Below, one piece after another: positions 38,401 through 50,400 of a stretch of 64,000 nucleotides of DNA. Below the pieces are notes generated by a model that did no database searches, was not told the origin of the DNA, and saw only the letters and a program-made list of their open reading frames with translations. Position numbers and translations under genes: made by a program. Source of the stretch: Rhinopomastus cyanomelas. Taxonomy: Eukaryota > Chordata > Aves > Bucerotiformes > Rhinopomastidae. Numbering within the stretch: position 1 is the first letter of the stretch; each line of letters starts with the position of its first letter. The DNA lies in assembly GCA_013400115.1 (NCBI GenBank), contig VXBP01002775.1, forward strand, positions 394,189 through 458,188, given 5' to 3'.

Positions 38401-41400
38401 CTCCAAAAGAAAGATTTCCTGTTAATACACCTTTTTAAAGAGGTTACCGTGGGCATATTCCACTGTATGAATGTGTAACTAGTGTTGAAGGGGAGACGTG
38501 AAATTTGCTCTGAGAGTGGGATTGTGTTAAAGCTAACGTTGCGTAGAAACTGTGTCCTGCCTTGCAGACAACGCTGCTTCATTTCTGGGAGAAAACGTCG
38601 CACACGATGGCAGCCATCCATGAAAGTTTCAAGGGTTATCAGCCATATGAATTCACGATGTTAAAGGTAAGGAATATGTCAATGTGTTTGTTTGCTCAGT
38701 TACAACAAATCAGAGATCAAATGGCGTGTGGAAAGCACACGTTCATATTTTGTCTGTGTACTGTCCAACAGTTTTACCCCTGTCCTGTCTTTGGAGTTAA
38801 ATGTAGGTTTTCTGTTAAATGCTTCTATGGCTGGTAGGATGAAAACCTGCCACCCATTGCCTTCCGTATGAGGAAAGGGGAGACCTTATCGCTCTTTACT
38901 ACTACCTGAAAGGGAGGTGGGGGGTGGTCTCTTCTTCCAAGTCACTGGCAATAGAACAGGAGGAAACAGCCTCAAGTTGTGCCGAGGGAGGTTTAGTCGT
39001 CTTCCCTGACAGAATGGTCAGGGATTGGAACAGGCTTCCCAGGGAGGAAGTGGTGTCACTGTCCCTGGAGGTGTTCACAAACACTGTAGATGTGGCACTA
39101 GGGAATGTGGTAGGGTTGGGTTGATGGATGGTCTTGATAATCTTATTCATTAAGTACTATTTAATAGTAATAATCTAATTAATCCTATTAAATACTGTAT
39201 TAAATAATGATAGTGTAGTTTGTGATGGAGAAACTTCCCAACAGTGAAGATGCCGTGTCTGCTGTTGACTGTATGTATCAAGAATACATCAGAATCAGAA
39301 TATATAACAGTTTAAAATATACATACAATACTTTAGTGTGTCCACTTCTAGAGGAGATGCCCCTTTTAGAACATTGTCCCCTGTTTTGGTGTCTCAGAAG
39401 GGAATCTTTCCTAAAACAAATTTTGAATTTGGTGCTTCAGATCATTTGTGTTTTTTGATTGCAGTTCTGATACCAGTGACTCAATTTTGCCCACACAAGT
39501 GGTCCTTCTGAATGAAACCCAGAGTGCATGTAAGATTAGCACTTCACTTCGAAACAAGGATTTGAAGAATCCTTCTGTTAGTATTTGCCCGAGACATCGA
39601 TTGTCTGAGTGAGAATTTAGACAGCGCTATGTTCTGGAAAATTCCTGTTTGTGTTTTGTAGTCTAAGTAGATTCCTGCACCGGGTTTACCTCAGTAAAGA
39701 GACTCGTAAATGCCTCTCGGGATTGTTTCTGGAAAGAAAACATTGTCTTTGGAGATGTTTGCCAAACTCCCGTAATGAAAAGCAGCCCATCTGTTGTCTT
39801 TGCTGGAGGGTACATGCTGAGAGGAGTATAATTGTGCTATTGCAGCTGTATTTCCTAACTGTGAGCTTTACGCTCGATGACAGATGATTATTAATGTGCT
39901 AACAGCTCTGTGTGTCACAATGTAAAAGTATCTGTGCCCCTATCCTTGCTGTGATGTTAAAGATGATGGGCTGCTGCTTGGGCAAAGCCTTTCATGTCTT
40001 GAAATGAATTCAAGTTCATTTCAGGGGGTGCTTCTCCTGAATTACACCTTTTCCTCATTCCTGCGACCATGTATTTAATGAATATTGAGTTGCCTTTTTT
40101 TAAACATTTTAATTCTGCAGTGCCAGACTTCCTCAAGAGTTTGTGTGAGCCTAGAAATACAGTCACAGAATGTGATGGACTGGAACGAACCTTTAAGGGT
40201 CATCTAGTCCAACCCCCCTGCAGGGAGCAGGGACATCTTTAACCAGATCAGGTTGCTCAGAGCCCCATCAAGCCTGACCCTGAGTATCTCCAGGAATTCA
40301 AAGCCTCTTGAGGTTTTGTTGGGCTTTGGCAGGAGGGGGCACTTCTCATGAATTTCCATGGGGAAGTTCTGAGACTGCCTAGTTTTCCTTTTCCCTTTCA
40401 GCTGTCCCCCGAATGAAACATCCAAGGTTTTGTCTCCTCAGTGGTGTCACATTTTTCCATGTGCACTGTGCCGTTCTAGGATGTGCAGCTGCCTTCTGGA
40501 CCTGCTCTTAGCTGTGCTGCTTAGATTCCTTCTCAGTCAAGAGGAAGTACTTTTATTGCCCAAGACGTTTGAGTGGACCTGTGAGAACGTTTGTGTGCAG
40601 TCCAGATGATCTTGGGCAGGGGTTGGAACAGGCTGCTCAGGTCGGTGGTGGAGTCGCTGTACCTGAAGGTGTTCAAAAAACCTGTAGGTGTGGCCTTAGG
40701 GAAAAGGGTTTAGTGGCCCTGGTAGAGTAGTGATGACAGTTGGACTTAATGGTCCTGGAGGTCTCTTCTCACTGTAATGATTCTATGTGATTCTGGTGAT
40801 TAGCACTGTCACAGTGTCAGGGAAAAAAGTAGTAACCACAGAATAAGATAATTTTTGTAATTCCTCTATTTCTTGCTGCTTTTATGATCCCTCATCTCTT
40901 CACTCATGACCTCTGCAGTGCTACAGATGCTTATGACAAATTATTCTGCCGTTCTAAACAGAAGAATTAACTTAGAGAGGAACTAAAAAGAGGCAACTGC
41001 AGTACGTACCAGGCTCGTTACTTTGGTTGCTGACACATCAGGAGTGTGTCCTCCTACAGACAAGCACTGGGCCAGCAGAAGCAAATACCCTTTCTGGGGG
41101 ACTCGTGTGTCCTGGTTATCAGGGCAGTGCTGTGCCTGGGAAGGGTTTTCTTGCAACAGATGGGCTGGCCACTCTAACTTCTAGTCACAGACGAGATAGA
41201 CTCAGCAGCTGCAGAAGGTTTTCTCTTTGTTTTGCTGTTCTGGTAAAACATACAACCACTTTGTTTAAAGTCCAGAGGCAAAACCATTACAGTTTTGTGT
41301 TTGTGCTTTGTGTGTGTGTGTTGCACAAGAGGTGGCTTCTCTGCTTTAGCCTCAGCCCTTTTTTAGGAGGATGGGGAGAAGTTGGACGTTGGAGAGACAT

Positions 41401-44400
41401 GGATGTAATTACAAGTGGTCAGGACTACTCGCAGGAGGAAATCACTGTTTTATTTCTCATAAGCTGGTTTGGACGTTGGAGAGAGGAACATATTTTCACC
41501 TTCACAGCAGTACCATTCGATTTAGCCAAATTGCTAACATCTGTGATTACATAATGAGTCTTCTGTTACTTAATTGTTCTCTCAGAAATCCGAATTAAAG
41601 CGCATCAGGGATGATCAACCCTGTATTGATAACCCCTGCATTCCCAAAGGGTCCCTAAAGCTTTGTATGTTGGCTTGTTCACACGTCCAAGTTTTGGTTG
41701 TCACATTGCTTATAGCATGGCCTTTCAGCTGGCAGAGGGGGGTCGTGGAGTCTCCTTCTCTGGAGACATTTAAAACCTGCCTGCCTGCATGTGTTCCTGT
41801 GCAGCTTGGTCTGGGTGGTCCTGCTGTGTCAGGGCGATTGGACTAGATGATCTTTCGAGGTCCCTTCCAATCCCTAATGATTCTCTGATAGGAGGAAGGA
41901 ACATGTAAAGAATTCTTTATCTGTAAGAAAAAAATGGATGAAAATAGAGACCAACCCCCCACCAAGTGGCCGAGGAACGTGCTGTTGGTACATGCTTCGT
42001 ATGTGATGTAGATGGGTTTACTTGGAAATCTTAGAACAGAATCTTGTGTTCTAATATTGGAAATATCATGGACAGAATATGAGTTCAGCAGTAGCCAGGA
42101 GTCATATAAAGTGTGTTCCTGTGACTGCACTTGCATTCTGATCACTGAAGCAGCCAGACACTGATGTGAAACAGCTCAAAACCGTCTTACGATTCGTTCT
42201 ATAGTCTGGTTTGGCCTTAAGTGTCACACTTTTGCTTCCCTGATTTATTTTGTCTTCTTCTCTTTGCTCATGTGATGATTATGATCTAGAGTTTACAAGA
42301 TCCTGCGAATAAACTAACAGAAAAAGCAGAGAAGGAGGAGCTGCAGATTGAGAGCACCGAGTCACTACAAGATCAGCAGAGTCAGTAAGTCACACGGCCT
42401 ATATATTAAAATAATAAGTATTTTTGTCTATAAGCTTCTTTCTGGTTCTAAAGTCACCAAACATTTCTAAATGGAAATACAGGCACAGCTAGTCTGATCA
42501 CACCAGCTTCATACAATGATTGCTGAAGTCTCGTAACATTTATGTGAAGACTAATAACTTCACGGTGAAATTAAGAGCTTTAAAAAGACCCTTTAAGTCT
42601 GTGTATGTTTTCCATTGTTCCTAGCCTGCTTTTCATTTTCCTGCTTTTCATTCATTTTTTTCTGTAGTAAAAGACAATAGCAGCAGCTACACAAGGGGGG
42701 AGATACATGAGCATGGCATTTCTCCCTTCACCTGGCAGCAGGATATGGATTCCTGATTGCTTGAAGCAGCGACTGCTTTTTGCAACGTATGCAGCGTTGG
42801 TTAGCAGTCTAAGGAGGCAGTAGGTCCTTAGCACAAAGTACACCTGAGAGAGCTGAGGCCATCAAGGTTTGACTTACCCGTAGCTCTGAGGTGAGGGTGA
42901 CTTCTGAATGGACTGCCATGGGGGAAGAGAGCAGGAGACCGAGGTGTGCTCCCTCCCCTGCAGGACCGTCAGGATTCAGTTGCGAGGAGATGCAGCGCAG
43001 GTATAATCCTGCTGCCACCTGTTGTTTTGACTGCTGTTGGTTAAATGAAGCACCCAGCAAAGGATCAGTTGTCAAAAAGCAGGGAACAGCTTGACCGATG
43101 AGATGCATTTTGCTGTTACTTGTAATAATGTGTTTTTAAACAGCTTCGTTCCCCAGCCCTTTTGTTTTAGACTCAGAACCACTTTATAAATTGGTCAGAT
43201 TTGATGCTATTCAAATCAGGAAGGGCTTGGCCAAATATCATCTGGCAGGTGGTGTTCTCCACAGCACTTCCTTGAATCTGCTGGTTCTCACGTGACAACA
43301 CCACCATAAACAATTGTTTTCTTCAATGTTGAGTTACATACTTCTAAAATGAATGTGTGATTTACACAAGACAAGTGCGCTGGCATCTACCAGCAGATGC
43401 ATCAGATGCCCTGTCATGGTTGTGCTTGGTTTTATTGATCACCACATCAGCTGTGTGGCTGCCATGTCCCTCAGTAGTTGGATGGCTAATGGTTAGGAAG
43501 TGTACGCTCTTCACTCAAGGACAACCTTTGTGTAAGAACCGCATGTAAACCACAACTGCTTTCATCACCACAGCTGAAATCTGCTGACATGGGACTAAAT
43601 TCATCTGCCTGATGATTCGGAATTAGTTGCTGTTAAAAAGAGAAGTGTGTAGTCATTGCTTGTACAGCTGGGCTTTTGGTGTTCTTTGTTACCAGTTGTA
43701 CTTCCTGTATGATAGTGACGAGAGACCGAACCTGGAAAAGCTCAGAATTCCCTGTACCTTTCATCACAGAGGTTTAGTTAGATTCCAAGTAGAACGCTGG
43801 CAGGTTTTGATAATCTCCAGTTCAGTTTTGGTTTTCAGCAGACCCACCAATGAGACAATAGCATTTAATAGCAGACCAGCACGTACAGCCAGCGAAGGGT
43901 CCATCGGAATTCCTCTTTGTGTGTTCCTGGTTCTGTAATGACGTGACCACAAAGATAAAGCCCTGTTCTGATGCCACAGAATTGTTTTCTCAATTTTTTT
44001 CCTTATTCTTTCAAATTAAGGTTGATTTCATTAGAAGAGGAGAGCCAAACCAAGGATTCAAACTATTCAGGTATTTTATTTCACGTTCTCACAATTTCAT
44101 AAGTGCTGTAAACACAAATGATTCTCCTGTTTTGTTTCCTTCCTGTATGTTCAGCTCCATCCTACAAAAGCACAGACTTGGGCTTAGGAAGATGTGTTCA
44201 GACTTGACTTCGTACGTGTCGTGTCCCACTGCGTTTCACTCGGTTGCTCTCCAATAGGTCAGGTAGCTTGTCTTCCAGATCACAGCCTTTTCCTAACTCG
44301 AAGGAAAAGCTCCACAGATAAGGAAGGTTGTTTTGGTTTGTTCCAGTGACTCGGCGTGTGCTCCGTTACAACTTCTGCCCAAAAGCCAAGCAAAGTCCCA

Positions 44401-47400
44401 CTCAGCTTCTGCTAATGACCTGATGGGTTGTTATGACCCAGTGACACAGCCAGGCTCTAACTGGGGGTGCACAGTGACAGAACAGGAGACAATGGACACG
44501 AGATACAGGAGGGCAAATTCTCATTTCTTACTAGAAAAACAAAGTGTTTACAGTGAGGGTGGTACAGTGCTGGGGAAAGTGTCTGGAGGGGCTGTGGATT
44601 CTTTGTCCCTGGAGATCTTGAAAGGACATGTTCCTGGGGAACCTGATCTAACTTCATAGCTGACTCTACTCTGACAAGGGCCTTGAATAAGATAGCCCTC
44701 CAGAGATCTTTCCAACCTACTGCCATGGCTTGGTATCTTCTTCTGTGAAATTAATGGAGAGTCACTTCAATGTGTGGTATCTAATGCTCCACAGAGATAC
44801 TTTAAAGGCAGTACATTCCCCTCTCAAGTCTTCATTTGGCTTCAGACTAACTCTGTTGATGACTTGAATACATCTGCTCTGTTCCTTCCTTCTCAAGTGT
44901 TTGTTTCCATCCCACTTTACAACATCTCTTTTAAAATGAGAAATGTGTAACTGGACAAGACATTTCTGATGGTGGTCTCTCCTGAAGGCACTTCTAGAAG
45001 GTAAAATCACAGTCCTGTCTCTACTCTGCTGCAACATCAAGTCAGTTTGACAACAGTTTGCTGTTGTCAGAACTCGGTTCCTTTTGGCAACAGCCCTCCA
45101 GGATCATTCATCCTTTCTGCAGTGTGCCTTATATTCTTCATTCCTGGGGGCAGGATTTACAGCTTAGTGGTATCAAATTCTCCCAGCTCTGACTACAGAA
45201 ACAGAATGACTGGCCTGAATGACCACTTCTATTAGTCTGTTAGTTGCTTCCACCTTTTTTCCCCAAGTGCTTTTGTATTTACTTCCAGATGCCTGCTGAA
45301 GCCATTGAATAGCAATGGATGTAGCACTAGACCTTGCAGGTCTAAACTAGAAGCACTTCTACTTTGCAGTTATTTCTCCTAACAACTGGGTTTTGACATC
45401 TGTGAGTTGTCATGTCCCTAATCCACTCAATATGGTCATTGTAGGTCTTGTGCAGAGCTAACGTTTTAGCTGTGAGGCTCTTCAGTGCAGAGGCAGGTTG
45501 TTTCCAAACAAATATGTTTCCCAAAGCAAGTTCGTGGTGTTATCAAAGAATGAAATCAGTTGGGTTTTCTAACTAGGTCTGCCTTCCTTAAAAGCCCCTT
45601 GTACTGTAGGAGCATTTATTGTGCCTCTATTCTGTTGCTGAATCCCTAAACGAGATCCAGTTGATGTTTTCCCTAGGAGTAATCGTGAGCTACCAGCCCA
45701 TGGTTACCTGCAATTAGTTGAGTCATCATGTTAATTATTGCTGTGGTTTGGGTGTTTTCTTCTAATAATGACACAATATTGGATGCCCTGCCAGTGTTTT
45801 GAAGTTTCACCCATTTCATAGTTAATTAGATCAGCTGTCTCTTCCTTGTAATGCTTTAATATTCTCTGATACAAAAGCTGACTGATGTTTTCTTAGCAGA
45901 TGTTTTCTAGAATCCCAGTTACTGTAAAATACTTCACTGTCAACTGTAACTTAAATACCTTGTTCTGCCTCTTCCTCCATCACCTCTAAAAGGAACTGAA
46001 GCAGCTTGGAATACACACTGCTCTGCTAAATGTTTTCATCTCCACACAACAGTGGCTTCCTGCCATTGCCAGGATTTGTTGGGGTTTTGATTTGTTTTCT
46101 TAAAGTGCTGTGTAAACATCACAGTGATGCAGTGCTTCTCGTGATGGAGCTGTGATAAAAACATCAGAAGTTCTACCTGATGAGGAAGTAGTTGATGAGG
46201 GAGCCAAGAAGAAACATTTTCTCTGCCTTTTGCCTTGATCCATTACAGATGATTTTACAATTGGCTTCCTCATGTTTACCACTGACCCACAGCAGGTTTT
46301 CAGCCACGGTGTGCTCTTTTCATTAGAGTTCTGGCTGCTCATATCACACCTTCCGTGAACTTGTCTCTTCTGATTTATTTTTCTCACAGAACCACAGAGC
46401 ATTAGGGACTGGAAGGGACCTCGAAAGATCATCCAGTCCAATCCCCCTGACACAGCAGGATCACCCAGACCAAGTCACACAGGAACATATCCAGGCGTCT
46501 CCAGAGAAGGAGACTCCACAACCCCCCTGAGCAGCTCCACCACCCTGCCGTGAAGAAGTTCCTTCTCATATTAATGTGGAACCTCCTCTGTTCCAGCTCA
46601 CACCCATTTTCCCTTGTCCTGTCATTAGGTGACACTGAGCAGAGCCTGACCTGGGGTGCACTGGGGGGAGATTCCTTTTCCCCAGTTCCATGAGGAAGAA
46701 GAACATAATGTCAAGGAAGGTGATTTAAGGGATGTGGAGCTGCCGTGTCTCCTGGGCTGTGTAAATACCAGCTTCTGAAAGAAACACCCACTTCTGCAGG
46801 ACAGCAGAGACCTGTCTGACCCTTTCAGCTGCCTCAGCTGGGTGCGTTCAGCCTGAAGATGGGCTGTTGCAGCAAGAGCTGATTCAAAGCAAGTTTCCCC
46901 CCACCCAGGTTATCATTCAGAAGTTTGCCTCCCCTACCAGAAGTACTTCTATCTTGGGCCTTCCATCCACGTGACAGGACTCATCTTAAGCATGAATACC
47001 AACACTCATTGCACAGTGATCTTACTGTGACATTGCTTTTAAACATGGGCTTGTGCCAAGTGCAATCTGACATGTTTACGTGTCTCGATTACAACCGGTG
47101 ACGGCAAGGATGTCACAGCCACGTTACAAGGAAGTCGTAACCACAAGCAGAGCTGGGGTGAAGAGACAAGAAAACTACCTCTGAGTGTTCCCATAGTGCT
47201 TGTCAGTGTGCTGCACAGCTTCCTTCTGTTCCTTTGTGTTTGTTTTTGCTTTTAGGTGCCATAGATGATTTGCTAGACCTGCAACCTGAAGAAAGTGGTA
47301 GGAAACGCTTGTGCACACCTGCTTTGTCTGCCTTATCCAGCCCCTAGGTGTAGCTCCCATCTTAGCTCCGACAGGGTGAATGGAATCACTCAGCTGCAGT

Positions 47401-50400
47401 GGCTGAACTGTGCTCATGTACCCATGCAGAGGCACGATTCCTGATCCTGTCGTATGAAGAAAAGCTTTCTGGGGATGAAACACACCCCGAGAGGTGACTC
47501 AGGGTTAGGGAGACTCGACTGCGTTGTGTTTGCCCACTGAGTCAAGTTCCACTGTAAATCTTACCCCTCCTATCACATTTCACAAACTCTTTGTTTTGGT
47601 TCTCTGTGTGATGGGCAAGTACAACCCCAGGTACCAGTACAGGTTGGGGCAAAAGGGACCTGGGGGTCCTGGCGAGCAGCAGGATGACCATGAGCCAGCA
47701 GTGTGCCCTGGTGGCCAAGAAGGCCAACAGCATCCTGGGGTGGATCAGAAGAGGGGTGGTTAGTAGATCGAGAGAGATTCTCCTCCCTTTCTACTCTGCC
47801 CTGGTGAGCCCACATCTGGAGTGTTGTGTCCAGTTCTGGGCCCTGCAGTTCAAGGAGGACACTGAACCGCTGGAGAGGGTTCAGCGCAGTCATGAAGATA
47901 ATGAAGGGGGTGGAACACCTCCCTTTATGAGGAAAGGCTGAGAGACCTGGGTCTCTTGAGCTTGGAGGAGACTGAGGGGTGACCTCATTTATGTTTTTAT
48001 AAATATGTGAAGAGTGGGCGTCAGGAGGATGGAGCCAGGCTCTGCTCAGTGGCATCTACTGATGGGACAAGGGGCAGTGGGTGCGAGCTGGAACAGAGGA
48101 GGTTCCACATCAAGAAGGACCTTCTTCCCAGTGAGGGTGACAGAGCCCTGGAACGGGCTGCCCAGGGGGGTTGTGGAGTCTCCTTCTCCGGAGACGTTTA
48201 AAACCCACCTGGATGTGTTCCTGTGTGACTTGGTCTAGGTGACCCTGCTGTGGCAGGGGGATTGGACTGGGTGATCTTTCGAGGTCCCTTCCGGTCTCTA
48301 ATGTTCTCTGATTCTGTGATCACAACCCTCAGCAATAAACTAGAATCCACAAGCTTTTCTATCAGAAACCAAATATTTAGTAATCTTAGAGTCACACAGA
48401 GGTCAGTGACTTCTTTCAGCCAGACAATTACATCTGCTGAGCTGTTCCAATAGAGACAAGAAGCCAGTCTTCCATCCCAGCCTCCACTCCTATCCTCATG
48501 CTTTTGTCAGATCCATGGCAGCTCCAGGGGATGTGCTGGTTGTTTTCCAGAGATAGTTTTACCCCGAAAGATCAGGCTGCAAGTTTTTTACTGAGCTTCC
48601 ACACACAGGAAGAGTGTGGCCTTCCTCATGTGCTCGTTTGATTTCCACACCGAGTAAATAAACCTCTGCCAAAGCCTCCTTGCTTTTTGAGTTACCACAT
48701 TAAGAAGCAAAGAAGGAAAAACCTTTATGTGGTTTAGTCAGTGAGACCAAGAGTGTTATTTGGGGTATTTAAGGCACTGCCTTCATGGTAGCTGAGGAAG
48801 AGAGCAACACCTCCACTTCACCAACACCCTAATTTTGGATGTGCCACAGGCAGCCCCTTGCACCGTGGGGAAACCACCGGTGAAGGCAGAAACGGGGCAG
48901 GTTCCTCAGCTTTGAATGCAGAAGCAGTTGTAACCTGTGGCTAGATAAGGTCGTGATGAGTTCTCTTCTGTGGCTAATGAAGGAGGTCGGTGCGTGTCTG
49001 TGATGGATGGCCTTTTCCTTCTGGTTTTCCCCTTACACAGGTCCCCAACTCTGGCTTATTTTCAGTTCACAGCAGTCTGATTTTTTTGAGAGTTTTATGT
49101 CGTGCTTCAAAATCCAACACAGACCAGTCCTCTTCAGTGCTCTAAATGTTAAACTGTAATGGTTTGGGTCTGTTATTTAATTGACTTTCAAACATACCTG
49201 TAGAGCTGTTTTTATGGAGAGGTAAGTCTTCCCAGCAGTGAGGTTGTCTCAGATAATCAGGGAATTACCTGTCACATAAGCTACAAGCCCAGGTGTCCAA
49301 GAGGACTGGATCTGAGAGAGGAAGTAACAAATATTAATTATTATTGATGTATAATTAATTAATTCTACATCAAGTGAGGTGTATAATTAAACCTAGACTG
49401 GCTATTTTTAAAAGGTTCCTTCTTTCCTTTGTCTAAAACACTTTTTCTCTTGACTCTCTTGTTTGAGACAGCTTCAAAGGATCAGTTTGTGAGGTCTCTG
49501 GAGCCAGACCCTGGTGATAAGGATGACATGGTGTTACTGAATGAGATACTCAATGCCTCCTCCCTGGACGAGGGCGAGTTCAGCAAAGAGTGGACAGCTG
49601 TTTTTGGACAGGAGCCACTTGCTGATCAAACCATCAACTCTGCAGCTGGAGACGTGGAGAACACCTCCTCATCTGTGGCACCAACACCATCAGGCTACTT
49701 GCCCTCGCAGCTGTTAGACCAAAACATGAACGACCTGCAGTCTTCTCTACACGGTGAGAGCTCATCGCGTTGTGTTTTGGGTTTAGAGTGTGGTTTTCTG
49801 CTGTGTAGAAGTGTGATGACAGCCTGTGTTGTGCTGTTTGTGCAGGAAATATTGTTGAGGTAAAAATGGTGAACAGAATCACGGGAGGTGGTCCTGCCCT
49901 GTACTTGGCCCTGCTGAGACCTTGAGTACTGGATGCTGTTTTGGGCCCTGCAATAAGGAGGTGCTGGAGAAGGGGTAGAGAAGGGCAACTGGGATGACTA
50001 GGGGACTGGAGAACAGGTCTGATGAGGAGCACTGCAATAAGGAAGGTCATGGAGGTGCTGGAGAAGGGGTAGAGGAGGACAACTGGGATGACTGGGGGAC
50101 TGGAGAACAGGTCTGATGAGGAGCACTGCAATAAGGAAGGTCATGGAGGTGCTGGAGAAGGGGTAGAGGAGGACAACTGGGATGACTGGGGGACTGGAGA
50201 ACAGGTCTGATGAGGGAGTGGGGGCTGTTCACAAGAGGAGGCTGAGAGGAGACCTCATTGCTCTCTACAAGTATCTGAAGGGAGGTTGCAGTGAGGTGGG
50301 TGTTGGCCTCTTTTTCCCACATCAAGGGAGGTTCAAATTGGATAGCAGACTAAGTTCTGCACAGAAAGAGTGGGGAGGCCTTGAAGCAGGCTGCCCAGGG

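Larger units (their letters stand above)
38667..42289 (+). other. ICA1: ICA1 intron 8
   Basis: A 3.6-kb intron with four CR1 fragments (38.87, 40.16, 40.60 and 41.72 kb). The intervening stretches show no exon or RNA gene. A 175-codon + strand frame at 41027-41554 has no recognisable similarity. Confidence 0.75.
44071..47255 (+). other. ICA1: ICA1 intron 10
   Basis: A 3.2-kb intron with a + strand CR1 fragment (44.46 kb) and a - strand one (46.39 kb). The sequence between 44.73 and 46.38 kb is unique and I see no exon in it. Confidence 0.65.

Noticed and set aside
41027..41554. 175-codon + strand open frame in intron 8
   Set aside because: No similarity recognised. It includes a translated TG-repeat (V-C-V-C-V), typical of noncoding DNA.
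49634..50131. 165-codon - strand frame with repeated S-S-P-P-V-I-P-V-V-like blocks
   Set aside because: It is the antisense of ICA1 exon 12 and of the CR1 triplication; the internal protein repeat is the 94-bp DNA repeat.
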